Below are positions 1 through 11,830 of a stretch of DNA of 64,000 nt, piece after piece. Under the pieces are notes generated by a model, which saw nothing but the letters and a program-made list of their open reading frames with translations, ran no database searches and was not told where the DNA came from. The translations under genes and the position numbers were made by a program. Position 1 is the first letter of the stretch, and each line of letters begins with the position of its first letter. Source of the stretch: Isoetes taiwanensis (lineage: Eukaryota > Streptophyta > Lycopodiopsida > Isoetales > Isoetaceae); assembly GCA_021234155.1 (NCBI GenBank), contig JAJEKV010000108.1:847893-911892 (forward strand), written 5' to 3'.

Positions 1-147
1 ATTCTTGAACCCTCCTTTTCTCGACGAGATGCTCAAACAATTGAGAGGCCTCTTCTTCAATCTTTGGATTCTCCGGATCAATACATAATCGAGTTCATTC
101 ATGATATTGGTAAAGGGGCGGATGTATGGCCTTATTAGGACGCATTC
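1..147 (+). other. Open frame running in from the left edge, unassigned
   Basis: Frame 1 is open from the first base to a TAG at 145-147, about 48 codons. The translation has a protein-like composition and includes YIIEFIHDIGKGADVWPY near its end. I do not recognise a family. It may be the 3' end of a transposon polyprotein or of an exon that starts outside the window. Confidence 0.2.
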
Positions 148-420
148 ACAATGAGTACAACGGTTTGTGGAGTTGGGTTTCTTCTTCCGGGTGGAGTATC
201 ATCCCGGGAATTACTTTTTTTGCAATGACTAGGTACCCCATATGGTGGAAAGAATCAGCCGATATGAGCTCTGGTTTCCTTAACCCACCAAGTGGGTTAG
301 ACCCTCAGGGAGGGAAAGGGGAAGGGGTTAGGAACCTAGGGAAGGTTACTAGGGACATACATAGTTTATACTTCATACTTCGGTCTCTATTGTGTTTTGT
401 ATGATACACCGCATCGCATC

Positions 421-545
421 GCAGTATACAACCCCCGCATAAGGTCTATGATACGTGGTAAATGTATACAACCCTATATAAGGTCTATGATATGCAGTAA
501 AAGAGCACGTGTATACAACCCCGCATAAGGTCTATACAACCCCAT
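421..545. repeat. Minisatellite, ~45-bp unit
   Basis: The phrase GTATACAACCC..ATAAGGTCTA recurs at about 423, 465 and 511, with a shortened last copy near 530. The period is about 43-46 bp and the copies differ by small substitutions and indels. The array directly precedes repeat copy 1. Confidence 0.7.
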
Positions 546-594
546 AATAAAAAAATTCGGTTTACTAAAAAATTTTCCCATTATATAAAATTTT

Positions 595-1726
595 GCTTAC
601 TCTAAGGATGTTGTCCACAACTCGCTTTTATGCATCATTCTTGTTCGTTCTTCGAGATCTTATTTGTAGGGTCCGAACGTCTTATATTAATGACTTTCGG
701 CTTCTTGTCGCGTATGTTTTCTTCTTCTTTGGCATGTCAAACTCTTGGGAATTTTGAGGTTTTAAGGCTTCTTCCCTTTCTTCTCCTCGCGGCTTATGAT
801 CGTGTTGCTTCTTCAATTGCTTTTCTTTCTACTTGTTTCATGCAGTCTCTTGCCCCTCCTTCCAGTTGGGCCCTCTTTATGCCTCTTGCAGACCTCTTTT
901 TCCTCGAGCATCCGCTTTTATTTCTTCTTCCAAACCCGTTTGGGTTGAGTCTACATCTCTACTTCCTATGTATTCTCCGGGTTTCACCGATTACCTAAGT
1001 CAAGAGTTTGTTCTTCATCATTTGATCTTGCTCTTGATTTGTTGATCACCGTAACAAGATACATCAAAGATGAATACATCATACACGACACAAGGATGTT
1101 CTACCCACGCCGGACTCATGAGGGTGGACTAACAATTTGGTCCTCCGTAGATCATTGTAGGTAGAATTCATGGCAAATGAATTTACGGGTAAAGGAACAT
1201 GGTCATTGGGTAGTCCACTCCATCCCCCTCCCCGTGCATACTTTGCTGATAGGCTAATAATGCCTAGGACTGGATTTGATATCCCGTAAGTATAGTCAAA
1301 AGGACTACTCAGGTTGCATCTCAGCCTCCATGAGGCGTGAGGAGATCACTTCCTCCCGAAGGTCCATGCCAACTATGGGTGAAGCTAGAGGGCATGGTTC
1401 GTGCATACCCATACTCCGACTTCAATCCCACGAGGTAATGCATCACCTAGGAGGTTTCGAGCCCATACCTTGCCCGTGACCAATGTTGAGGTATTACGCT
1501 AGCCCACCATGTTCGGTTAATAGGCGCCACGCTTAGAGGATCAACTGTAGCCGCACAAGCCTTCCTTGTTAGCCGTCCCAGCCAAGGGCCATGCATAACC
1601 CGGGTGGGCTCTTATGCACGTGCCGATTAATTGGGAATTAATGAGCTAATTTATGATCATCAACTAGAAGGCTCTAAAGTCTCTCACCCCTTCTCAATAC
1701 ACAAGAGCGCACAATATAATACAACA
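595..1726 (-). repeat. Interspersed ~1.15 kb repeat, copy 1
   Basis: This segment is collinear with 6615-7788 in the same orientation. Shared blocks include TTATGCATCATTCTTGTTCG near the left end and TTGGGAATTAATGAGCTAAT near the right end. Both copies stop at the same right boundary, ATACAACA, so on the minus strand the element begins TGTTGTAT, as an LTR would. The left part on the minus strand codes for lysine/arginine-rich peptide in broken frames. It is probably a retrotransposon end or LTR; the family is not identified. Confidence 0.65.
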
Positions 1727-2420
1727 AGATAGGTATATAGGGAAAAAAGGTATAACAAACAAAAAAATTAGAGCTTGTAGGGCAAATGAGTCTCAATTTG
1801 GTAAAACTTGATGATTCTTAAAAGCAAGATCTTTTGCTTTGGTAATTGCATTTAAACATAACTACTAACAACAATAAGATTAAATTATTGTGAAAAGGCC
1901 ACCCAAATGCATGCATAAAAACAAAGGTTGTAACCTACATCCCCTGTCAAACCTAAACCTCTAGTCTTATGGGGGCAAAATCATAAAACCTTAGGAGGAA
2001 GGATCTAGTATTTAGGCGATTTGCTACCATCTTGATTCTTCCCCGCCAAACTCAGAAAGCCCAATGGGAATCTGCAAAATACCAACTTTCAATCAAGGTT
2101 GGGCAAAAATTATCTTGGAGCCTCTTGAAATCGTAGGACAAAGCTCACCTAAGTTGATTCTCTCCACTTCGCAAAAGGAGGGAATAGATTCCAGCTTATA
2201 ATGATTTTCGAAACTTGGCATTAAGAATGCTAAAATGTGAACAAAATATGGAGTTATACTAACTTATTATGACATCGCAGTTGTCTAAGTCTTCAGATTA
2301 TGCAAGTAATCTCGACGTTCCCTCAAGTTTTCAAAGTAGTAGTTTAATGGCGTAAATCACTGAGTGAGATGCCTCGAGGCCGGCATACAAACTATTCAGG
2401 TTTTCTTTTTCCTACAGGGT
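1727..2420. other. Non-coding, 5' flank of the PPR gene
   Basis: This AT-rich stretch has no credible reading frame. Its last bases, a pyrimidine run ending CCTACAG at about 2411-2417, look like an intron acceptor just before the proposed PPR start codon. A 5'-UTR intron is therefore possible. Confidence 0.3.
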
Positions 2421-4038
2421 ATGCTCCGGGGTCTTCTGCCCATAGCTCGCCAATGTAAACGTGCCAGACAGATCTGCACTATCGACAGAAGGACGCCAGA
2501 ATTTTCTGGAAAAATACCCCCCAGTGCTGCTGGATGCAGCACAGAGTCTATTGTCTCCTGCCTCAAGAAATGTGCTAGTACAAAATCCATATTAGAAGGT
2601 AAGTTGATCCATCATAAAATCATTCAAAATGGTCTAGCGGGTGAGAGGTTTTAATTAATCATGTCATCCATATGTATGGGAAATGTGGAGCTGTGGCAGA
2701 AGCAAGGGGCAGTCTTTGACAATATGGGCCGTAATTCTTTCTCATGGAATATCATGATGGGGGTTTATATCCAGAAAGGTCTGCTGCATGAAGCTCGAGA
2801 AATTTTGAAAGGATGCCTAACAGGACTGTAGTATCATGGAATGCAATGATCGCCGCTTATGCCCAGCATGCACAACTTGAAGTGGCACTTGAGCTATTTA
2901 GACTTATGCCTCAGAGGGATGCATTTTCCTGGAATGTGTTGATTTCTGGTTATGTCCAACAGGGGGAGAATTAAAGGAGGCCCTTGATATATATAATCAA
3001 ATGCCTCAACATGATGTAGTATCAGCAACTACAATCATTGGTGCTTTGGCTCAAGAGGGTGACCTCAAAGAGGCTGCTAAGATCTTTGAAAAGATGAATC
3101 AGAGGGGATGTTGTCACCTGGACTGCCATGGTTGTCGGATATGCCAAGCATGGGCATTTGAGAAGCCCTTCAACTCTTTCATCAAATGCCTTTTCGCGAT
3201 ATAGTTGCCTGGAATGCCATGATATCAGGTTATGCTCAACAAGGACACCTTGAAAAAGCCCTACAATTGTTTTGGCAAATGCCAAGCCAGGACGTGCGGG
3301 TCTCTTGGAATGCCATAATATCAGGTTATTCTCAGCAAGGTCAATTAAATGAGGCTCTCCAGTTCTTTGAACAAATGCGATGGAAAGGCTTCAATCCAGA
3401 CAAAGGTTACTTTTGTTAGTCTTGTCGATGCATGTGCAAAAGAACAGCCCTAGCTGAAGGCAAGGAGATGCATTTTCACATCATAGAATCTGGATTAGGA
3501 TCAGATGATGTTTTATTAAATGCCCTTGTTAGTATGTATGCCAAATGGAAATCTAAGTGATACGTATCATCTTTGACAAAATATCACAAAAAGATGTGGT
3601 TTCATGGACTGCCATGATTACAGCATATGCTCAGCACGGGCGAGGTTGTGATGTACTAAATTTAATTCAGGAAATGCAACTGAATGGTGCATTGTTTGAT
3701 GAGGTAACATTCTGTAGCATTTTTCATGCATATAGTCATGCTGGTTTGGTAGACGAGGCTTGGCATTGCCTTGTCTGCATGAGCAAAGAACATGGTCTGG
3801 CACCAGCAGTGGAACATTTCAATTGCATGATTGGCGCTTTTTGTGAACAGAATGGCTTGACGAGGCAGAGGCTTTGCTTCTCAATGTCCCAGTTGAACCC
3901 GAACCAAACATCATGGACTGCCATGCTTGGTTCTTGCAGGTTTGACATGGGCGTTGAGCGAGGAAAGCGTGCTGCTCTTCAGGTTTCCCAGTTGGATCAG
4001 ATAATGCTGCAGCTTTTGTGCTGTTATCAGACATCTTA
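2421..4038 (+). CDS. PPR protein, probably organelle-targeted, frame-disrupted
   Basis: This is a pentatricopeptide-repeat protein of the PLS type. Such proteins bind organelle transcripts and act in RNA editing, splicing or stability. I chose ATG 2421 because the next ~35 residues are rich in Arg/Lys and poor in acids (MLRGLLPIARQCKRARQI), like a mitochondrial or plastid presequence. About nine repeats follow; clear cores are SFSWNIMMGVYIQKG (~2738), VVSWNAMIAAYAQ (~2830), FSWNVLISGYVQ (~2930), IVAWNAMISGYAQQG (~3200), VSWNAIISGYSQQG (~3302) and VVSWTAMITAYAQHG (~3596). The region from 3690 to 4020 resembles the E domain (FNCMIGAF, then EAEALLLNVPVEPEP). Frames shift near 2655, 2690, 2815, 2970, 3110, 3410, 3550 and 3845, mostly by one base, so the gene is either mis-sequenced or a recent pseudogene. 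Possible E+/DYW-like exons at 4300-4560 are weak. Confidence 0.85.
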
Positions 4039-4540
4039 GCCAGGGGGGAGCATTAGATGTGGTTGATACCTGGCGATATGCAAAATTCCACTGATGACCG
4101 AGGCATTGTGTTCTTGCTGCTAAGTCCTACTAACACGCTTCATTGGCACAAGAAATATGAAGTGAATATCTTTATATCTAAATGGTTATCTCATGATATA
4201 TTTTAGTCAGAGTATGTAGATCGATTTTAATGCAGGTCCTCACTTTACAACTTCAGCTTATTGAATTTATGAAGGCCCACATTGGCTCTTTTGCAGGAAC
4301 TTGAAATCAAAGGGTGTTGCTTCTTTAGACATGGTGAAACAGATATTGTAGATGGGCTGCATCACAATTCAGGTACAAACTTCTAAATACCTAACTTGCC
4401 TGGAGATGATTTTTTTTCATGCTAATCTTCCTTGTGTTTCTACAGGACTGTCAAGTGGTAACAGAGTTCTGCAATTCACATCACGTATCGCATTTCGCTG
4501 CGTTCTTCATCGTGGCAAGAGCCAAGATATCCGTTGCTGA

Positions 4541-6614
4541 GAGTGAATATCATTTTTGTGAAAGACAAAATAAGCTATGGAAGTTTTGAAGCACCAAATC
4601 CCATATCCACGTAACAACAAAGCTTTAAAAGAGTTTGGCTTGCTATACTGAATAAAGGATAAAAGCACAATAAATCTAACCTTAGCTCAGAAAGCTATGT
4701 ACTAGTTAATTATGTTTGGCTGTGGCTAGTCACAATTTAAAGAAAGAAAAATATTGATTTATGGTGATAATTTTTTAAAATATTGTTTATGGTGATAATT
4801 TTAGAGTGTCATCCCACCAGTTGGAGATTGAGGTTGCAGGGCGAAAAACATTCGTGAGGATCGGAAGTGCCCAATGTGCGACCTAAACGTGGTTGAGTCA
4901 AGAACATTTTATTTTTACACGCCCAACCTACTACATTATTAGAGGCAGATATCATTGTCTTTTTAGAAACCCCACATCTCTCTGGCACGGTGGTAGAATA
5001 TTACGATCGTAAATGTGTGTCTCACTTTGTATATGAGCTCTCTACACGGGAGAAATATTCTCAAACAAAAAGAATCCATTGGGCCCGAAGCAAATAGAAA
5101 TAACTAATTTCTTTTCATCCGAGTTAAGGGATGATAAGATGATAGTGGACTCATCCGAAGAGGAAGTATCCCGACCCTAAAGGGGTGACTTTGAAAACGT
5201 AAGAAGATAAAAAGATCGAGGGAGGTATACACATGAAGGGTACCACTCTACAAACTATCACATTGTGATTTCCATATTCTAAAATGCTACAATAGAACAC
5301 ATTGATGCCAGGATCTTTGGAATGGATGTGCGAGAGAAATGAGAGGGTAAGGGGAAGGAGAAATATCACTCACCTTGAAATTTCTCCAGGAAATTTTTCA
5401 ACCGACTCAAAATTTCTGGGAGCTGTCACTCAAAAATTTTCCCCGAGAAATTTCAACATGCCGGATCACTCAAAATTTCTCGAGAAATTTCAACAAGTGA
5501 GTGAAATTCTCAGATGAAATTTTGTCCATCTTAAAATTTAGCCCGCTCTTGATTGATTCCAGCCTTGGTTTTGCATTTCCGGGTATTTCCCTTTTGGCTT
5601 GGCATTTCCGACCATGGCTATGGTTATGTTTTCCCTATGGCGCTGTTTTGCACTGCGACCCTAGATTCGGCGTGTGTTTGCACTCTGGCAGGAGGCCTTC
5701 ATTCGTGGATTTGGACTCACCGCAAGAATCAAGCCATGAATTGTCAAGAATCAAGTAAAAAAAACCCCGATAGGATACCGCTCGGAAGAAGATAGAAAGG
5801 AAGTGAAAATAAGAATTGGCTCAGCCGGAAAGCCGGGTTAGTTGTTTCTTGGCGTTTACATCTCCGGGCTTTGGTTTGCATCCTCGTTTTATCCACTGGC
5901 TTTATCCCACGGGCTATGGCGTCAGATAAAAACAGAGATGAAGCGGCAGGTCTGTGGCAAAGCCAAGGAAGGTGCAAAGCCAAAAATGCCACGCAATAAG
6001 TCAACATAAAATTTCGATTTGTATAGAATTTTGTCGAATTAGGGCTAAAATTTTAAGATGGTCAAAATTTCAGTGTTCCCATTACGCCAAGAACGGCCGT
6101 AGCCGTGGGAACCCTACTTAAAAGGGCAATGGCAAAGAATTTAGGCGACATGGGAGTGATGTGGTGATACATAGTTTTTTTAACACACCAACTCTACCGA
6201 GCTTATAATTTTTCTTGCAATTTAGCTTTAGTCATGTAGGGCTCAATGCAAATGTTTGTCGATGTCCATAATGCTTTTGGTTTCAACCGCACTCGGAGAA
6301 GGCCTTAAGTTTGCCATATCCTTTGTTGGTCTTTCTCCTTCTACATATCGATACATTAGCCCGATAATGTGTTGTAGGCATCATAAAAGGCCATGTATTT
6401 CTTATACTTGGTCATCTCCTCCTTGTGCCGATCCGATTTTTAGTATGTACACCTCGACTCCGGGTCTTGTTTCATTGATGTGTCCGAGGAGGTATCTCTA
6501 GATATGGCGCGTGGTTGGCAGCTTGGTATTTTGGTTTCTTGTTGTGTTCATTTGGGGTTCTCCTCCCGCTATTGCTCTTATTCGACTTCTTTCTCAGGTC
6601 TCGAGGTTCTTTTC
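4541..6614. other. Intergenic, no recognised gene
   Basis: The stretch holds a short tandem duplication at about 4747-4806 (TTTATGGTGATAATTTT twice) and a cluster of AAATTTCT/AGAAATTT motifs at 5370-5545. The latter pairs with an inverted copy at 6042-6071 and is listed separately. No conserved protein is visible. Confidence 0.3.
5366..6071. repeat. Fold-back element with ~29-bp inverted repeats
   Basis: GAAATTTTG.CCATCTTAAAATTT..GCCC at 5516-5544 reappears inverted at 6042-6071 with only one or two differences. The left side also carries several copies of ACTCAAAATTTCT..GAGAAATTTCAAC between 5400 and 5495. One of these contains the perfect 18-bp palindrome AAATTTCTCGAGAAATTT (5473-5490). 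This may be a MITE or fold-back transposon; no target-site duplication was identified. Confidence 0.5.
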
Positions 6615-7788
6615 CCTCTAAGGATGTTGTCAGCAACTCCGCTTATGCATCATTCTTGTTCGTCACTGGAGATCTCACTTGTAGGGTCCGAACGTCTTAT
6701 GTTAATGCCTTTCGGCTCTTGTTGCGTATGTTTTCTTCTTCTTTGGCATCTCAAACTCTTGGGAATTTTGTGGTTTCTGAGGCTTCTTCCTTTCTTCTCT
6801 GCCCGCAGCTTATGATCATGTTGCTTCTTCAATTGCTCTTTCTTCTCTACTTGTTTCCGCAGTTCTTTGCCCTCCTTCCGTTGGGCCCGTTACTCTTTAT
6901 GCCTCTTGCAGACCTCTTTTTCCTTTTATTTCTTCTTCGGCTCCGTTTGGGTTGTCGGAATCTCCATCTCTACTTCCATGTATTCTCCGTGTTTCACGGA
7001 TTACCTAAGTCAGTAGCTTGTTCTTCATCATTTTGATCTTGCTCTTGATTTGTTCTTGCTCTTGATTTGTTCTTGCTGCTGCTCTCCACTTTGGTCTTGA
7101 TCACCGTAACAAGATACATCAAAGATGAATACATCGTATATCGACACAAGGATATTCTACCTGTGCCGGACTCATGAGGGTGGACTAACAATTTGGTCCT
7201 CCAGAGATCATTGTAGATAGAGTTCATGGCAATTGAATTTGGCTGGTAAAGGAACATAGTTATTGGTTAGTCCATTCCATCTGCCCCTCCTGTGCATACT
7301 TTGCAGATAGGCTGATAAGTCTTGGGACTTGATCAGAACTGCGATGGGCATAGTCAAAAGGACTACTCCCGGTTGCATCTCCCAGTCCGATGAGGCGGAG
7401 GAGAGGCCCTCCCAAAGGTCCATGCCAACTATGGGCGAAGCTAGAGGGCCATGGTTGAGATGCCCATACACACTCGACTTCAATACTACCGAGGCAATGC
7501 ATCACCTAGGAGGTTTCGGGAGCCCATACCTTGCGCACTCAATGGTGAGGTATTACGCCTAGCCCACCATGTTCCCCTAGTAGCCCAGCCCAGAGCAGGA
7601 GGATCATCAGAGCGGACAAGCCTTGTCACCCGATCCCTAGCCCCAGCCACCCATAACCTGGTGGGCTCCTATGCCTGTTTGCATTAATTGGGAATTAATG
7701 AGCTAATTTAGGATCATCAACTAGAAGGCTCACGGGTCTCTACCCCCTTCCCAATACACACAAGAGGCGCACAGAATATAATACAACA
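6615..7788 (-). repeat. Interspersed ~1.15 kb repeat, copy 2
   Basis: This is the direct copy of 595-1726 and has the same right boundary. It differs from copy 1 by many small indels. The minus strand again codes for basic peptides, including a Lys/Arg/Gln-rich run at 7035-7085 from a short tandem repeat of TTCTTGCTCTTGATTTG. A partial third copy, sharing GGTTGCATCTCCC.GTCCGATGAGG, occurs at 27480-27665. Confidence 0.65.
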
Positions 7789-8142
7789 TCATTATCTAAC
7801 TAAGTCCAAATACATAATATATAGATCTAATCTATCTACTCTAACATACATGATTAGAGTTCTTTAGTCAATTCAGATGCTAGAGGGGTTCTTGGGCTCT
7901 AGAAAACGTCTAAGGTCATGAACAGTCTGAGATCTGGCCTTCTCACAAATCGAAAAGCATGCATTGGAGGTCACAATCAAAGACTTTGGATCCTTTGGTG
8001 GCTCGATGCCATGGAAAGCCCGATGCTATGATAGCAATCAATTGAGCTCGAATCTGAGGAAGGCAATCTATATGAAAAAGAAACCAAAGGAAACAAAAGT
8101 ACAAAGTATTATAAAATTAGAAAGCAATATCATCCCACATCA

Positions 8143-8545
8143 CGTGGCGTTAACCAGACATGCCCTTAACCAACGGGCAAAACCATCTAGGCGTTTATGA
8201 GTAGTCGCTTCTACCCATTTATCTTTGGTGTCTCGGGAATGTGACACTAAGATCCACTCGAGCGGTCCCCCATGGGTCCGTTACAATCTCTCCCACTAGA
8301 CTATGCTCGTCCTAGTGCATCACAAACCAAGCCATGACCTATCGCCAAATCCAGATTAGGGCCATACTTGCCCCCATGGAGACTCAAACTCGAGCTACGC
8401 CACGATACCAAATGTAACGTTCTAAGCATGCCCTTAACCAACTGGACAAGACATTTATGAGTAGTCGCTTCACCCATTTATGCCAGATATCACCGGGAAC
8501 GCGACACCAAGATCCGCTCGAGCGGTCTCCCATGGGTCCGTTACA
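8143..8545 (-). mobile_element. TRIM (miniature LTR retrotransposon), complete with TSD
   Basis: Two direct terminal repeats, 8143-8285 and 8413-8545 (143 and 133 bp), share GAGTAGTCGCTTC..CCCATTTAT and CTCGAGCGGTC.CCCATGGG and end CCGTTACA. On the minus strand the LTR therefore starts TGTAACGG, and the upstream copy ends CGTTACA. A primer-binding site follows that copy (TGGTATCGTGGCG, minus strand, 8398-8410); its first seven bases match the initiator-tRNA-Met type TGGTATC. Before the other LTR is a purine-rich tract, AGTGGGAGAGAT (8286-8297). The 127-bp interior has no coding capacity. ACATCA flanks both ends (8137-8142 and 8546-8551) as a likely target-site duplication. Such elements are moved by proteins from autonomous LTR elements. 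Confidence 0.85.
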
Positions 8546-8551
8546 ACATCA

Positions 8552-11420
8552 ATAGTGTAGTCATCAATGTTCAAGGGGATATATTCATGATTTGTGGGGA
8601 CATGCACAACAGGTAGGAATATATCCCTTGGATCCCTATGATCCTCAAAGGATCGTCGACTCTATTTGAGTCTTTTGATCATTGGTATCTTCTCCTATTT
8701 CCTAACCCTTTCAATGGGCTTTACCTCCTCCTTGATCAGGTATATATAATGGGGCCACGTCAACATTAAAAGCAATACATGGGTTGCAAGCCACCCCTTC
8801 ATGTTGCATGAACTATGTTTCTCTATATATATACAAAGTTGCTAGGGATTACCTATGTCATAGAGAAGGAGAATCATTTCCATAACAACATACACATGGC
8901 CAAGGCTTAGTTTTCTTGGATAACTGATAATTCAAAAAATGGGTAGCTCTCATAATTGGGTTCTTCACGATCCAACATAGCATTGTTCCTGAGTTCCTAC
9001 GCACCATACATGGCACATAGACGTTTACCTTGCAAACACACCATCGTCAATCGCACTAAGAAGGCATGCCTATGATTTGTCTTTGCCAACATCCTTCATG
9101 CAACAACCTACCATCCCCAAAGAAACGCAATTTAGAAATATTTAAGTCTTTTGCAAATGACTAATAAGCTTTGACTTTCCCCATCAAGGAACTCCTTTTT
9201 CCTTTTATTCATAGCATTTATGGCAACAATTCTAGGAATACATCGGCGATAGCATTGGGAGAACAATTCTAAGAATACATTGTGCATGTGAATAATCAAC
9301 CTTCCACTCTCTAAGCCATTGCCTGCGTTACCTTCTCATAACCTAACGATTCAAATCTCAGCTTTGCAAAAGAGGGATTGGTCCTAACACAAGTTGCAAA
9401 GCATCTATTCTTAAAGAAAAAGACATGCTTTTTCAAGGAATTCAAGCTCAATATCTTGTCGCTTGAGTGGGGAGTAAGACTAGCATCTAAGGAAGTACCA
9501 TTACACAGGTGGTAAAATTTCCCTTGCCCTTTAATTTGTTGCAACCAACTCCTTCATCTACCTTCGACATCTCTTTCTTTAGAGCTCGTCGCTTTTCTCA
9601 TTGCAATGCCAAATGATGCCACAAGAATTAGCAATAGACCAAGAATAAAAATTCAGAGCGAGGGGAACCTTTTCGCATGCAAGAACTCCATGCCTACAAG
9701 AATGAGACCAAATATACAAAAGCAAGCAAAACCCTAGGCAAGATGCAATCCGGTAGCAATAAACCGAGCTTTCAAAACCGGCCACCCTAGCTTCAAAATC
9801 CGCATCCCTACAAGGATCCAGAGCCATCAAAAGTGTGAATCTGCGGTGAAAGATGCACAAACAAAAAAAAAACCAGCTTTGACTAACTTAATTTTGGATC
9901 ATGACAGGCGTAATTGCAACCAAAATAAAACAAAAGTCTTCTTCAACCTAATTCAAAAATACCGACCGTATACGATAACCCATAAATCCTAGCACCATAT
10001 ACTATATATTCTGCACCAAAGATTCCCAACAAATAGCAAAGTACCATTGGATATTGGGCACGCAAAAAACTTTTGCTACTTTTGTCGCGTCCAGCAATCC
10101 ATGAAGCCATCAGATTTGCCCACCCTACAACTTATATGAAATGCACATGTGGTCCAAATAGACTACTATTCTATTGGAGAAAAAATTGTTGATGATTTGA
10201 TTCCACCTCTTCATCTCTATTGTGCGTGCCAACTTGGAGGTAGGTGATCAGGTGCAGATCTCGCTCAACTACTAGCACATATTCCACGACGCTGAAGCTA
10301 CCTCCAGTTGTGGCACAATGGCCACTATCTGTCGACTACACTGCAACAATGGTATTGAGACTATCTCCCTTCTGCCAAGAAAAGCCCCTAAAGTTCCAAA
10401 AGACCATATGTAGCCACAGTTCCTATTGTAGGGTGCGGAGGGTCCCTCGGACTGTGACCGCGACAAGGGAAGGCGACATGGAGGCCATGATGCGGGGAGC
10501 CACGAGGAGCAAGATAACGATGCGTGGTACCGCGATGGATGTCAGAAGGGCAATCAACGAAGCGGGAGCAACAATATTACCATTAGAGCAAAAGTGGCGT
10601 TGGTGAGCAACATGAGAGTGATGTTAGCTTCAGCAATAGATGTAGCAAATGACTTTGGCGGCCAGCGGCGTGATAGCTAGGCAGCAACATCAGGGGATTT
10701 AGCAACTCTATGTATCGCATCCTCGACCTTAGCCTTGGGAGGCCTGAACACACGCCTTTGCCTTGGATTAGGGTTGTTGCGCCTCCAATATGATTGATGG
10801 TCTGCCGTTCCTAGGTAGTTCCCATGCATTGGTGTTCTTGTTGTTGTAGGGTGAGGTCGTGATCGATATACATCGAGGTGCCCTTCAACTTGAGACCCTA
10901 GCATAGTATGGTGTCTCTTATCATTGCATCCGCGAGCTGTAAAAATTTGACAATGCGTGGGGGATGCGGGTGTGAACACCATGACGATTGGCCCTGGCAA
11001 TATGTACGGGTGAAAGAAAATAGATGATGTTGTGGAGTGTGGAGGATGCTTTGAAGGATTTGGACAATTGTTATGGGGCGTGACGAGAATGCCATTTTGA
11101 TTTCATGCTTGAGGCTTTTTTGAAAGGAGTGCTTGGTAAAATTATTCTTTATATTCAAAGAGAATATTGCAAAAATACAATTTAGAAATTTATGTGGTTT
11201 GTATTTAAGTTTTCTAGCTTGACGTCTTATTTTTCAACTCTCAAGATAATGAAATTGTTTCAGAAGTTACTAGTAGGGTAAATGATTCTCTATCATAATA
11301 AAAGGAGATGTTATGCAGCCTTCAGTTCAGTGATTGAAAACTTGCATCAGAGTTCTAGATCTATAATCCTCATCCTTTATCACTTCATCATGTGTGGCAA
11401 GTGGCAAAGGATATGTTTGA
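8552..11420. other. No recognised gene
   Basis: Only short open frames without family resemblance are present, for example 9579-9860 and 10898-11158 on the minus strand and 10244-10606 on the plus strand. Composition varies, with a GC-richer patch at about 10240-10700. Old transposon sequence is likely, but I cannot assign it. Confidence 0.25.
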
Positions 11421-11429
11421 AGGTGTAGA

Positions 11430-11830
11430 CTCTCATGATTAAAATGATGCAAGCCTTCTCGGGGAGACCCATTCTTTAAAAAGATCTTTCTTCAAAGCTA
11501 ACTGGCTATTCATAGCATTCACGTCTGTAGGTAATGCTTGGTCCTTGGTCTTCAAGCAGCAATACCCAAATAACTACTGTAGTCATCAACTATGACCACA
11601 AAATTATCAAGTTGTAACACGAATCAGAGTGTAATAGATTAATACTTGGTAGGAAATGAGGCTTGCAATTCTCTAGCAAAATGACATGCCTCGCATTCTA
11701 ATGTTGTATTTGCAATTAGGTGCACCTCAGGAAAGGTATAAAATCTAAATTAAGTCCCTAAGTGTTTTGCCTCCCACACGTGACAATTGAGGATAGCCTT
11801 TAGCTAGAATTGCGTGATCCCATTTGCATC
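11430..11830 (-). mobile_element. Ty1-copia integrase relic
   Basis: Reading the minus strand from about 11710 down gives CEACHFAREL-like sequence (zinc-binding end of the pre-integrase region). It is followed at about 11620-11560 by NFVVIVDDYSSY, the VDDYSRY motif of the copia integrase core, and then by CCLKTKDQALPTDVNAMNS. Frames break every few dozen codons and no LTRs are evident nearby. It is a degenerate internal fragment of a retrotransposon polyprotein. Confidence 0.6.

Noticed and set aside
630-998. 122-codon plus-strand frame in repeat copy 1
   Set aside because: The frame is not kept in copy 2 and the composition suggests it is the complement of a basic, lysine-rich minus-strand sequence.
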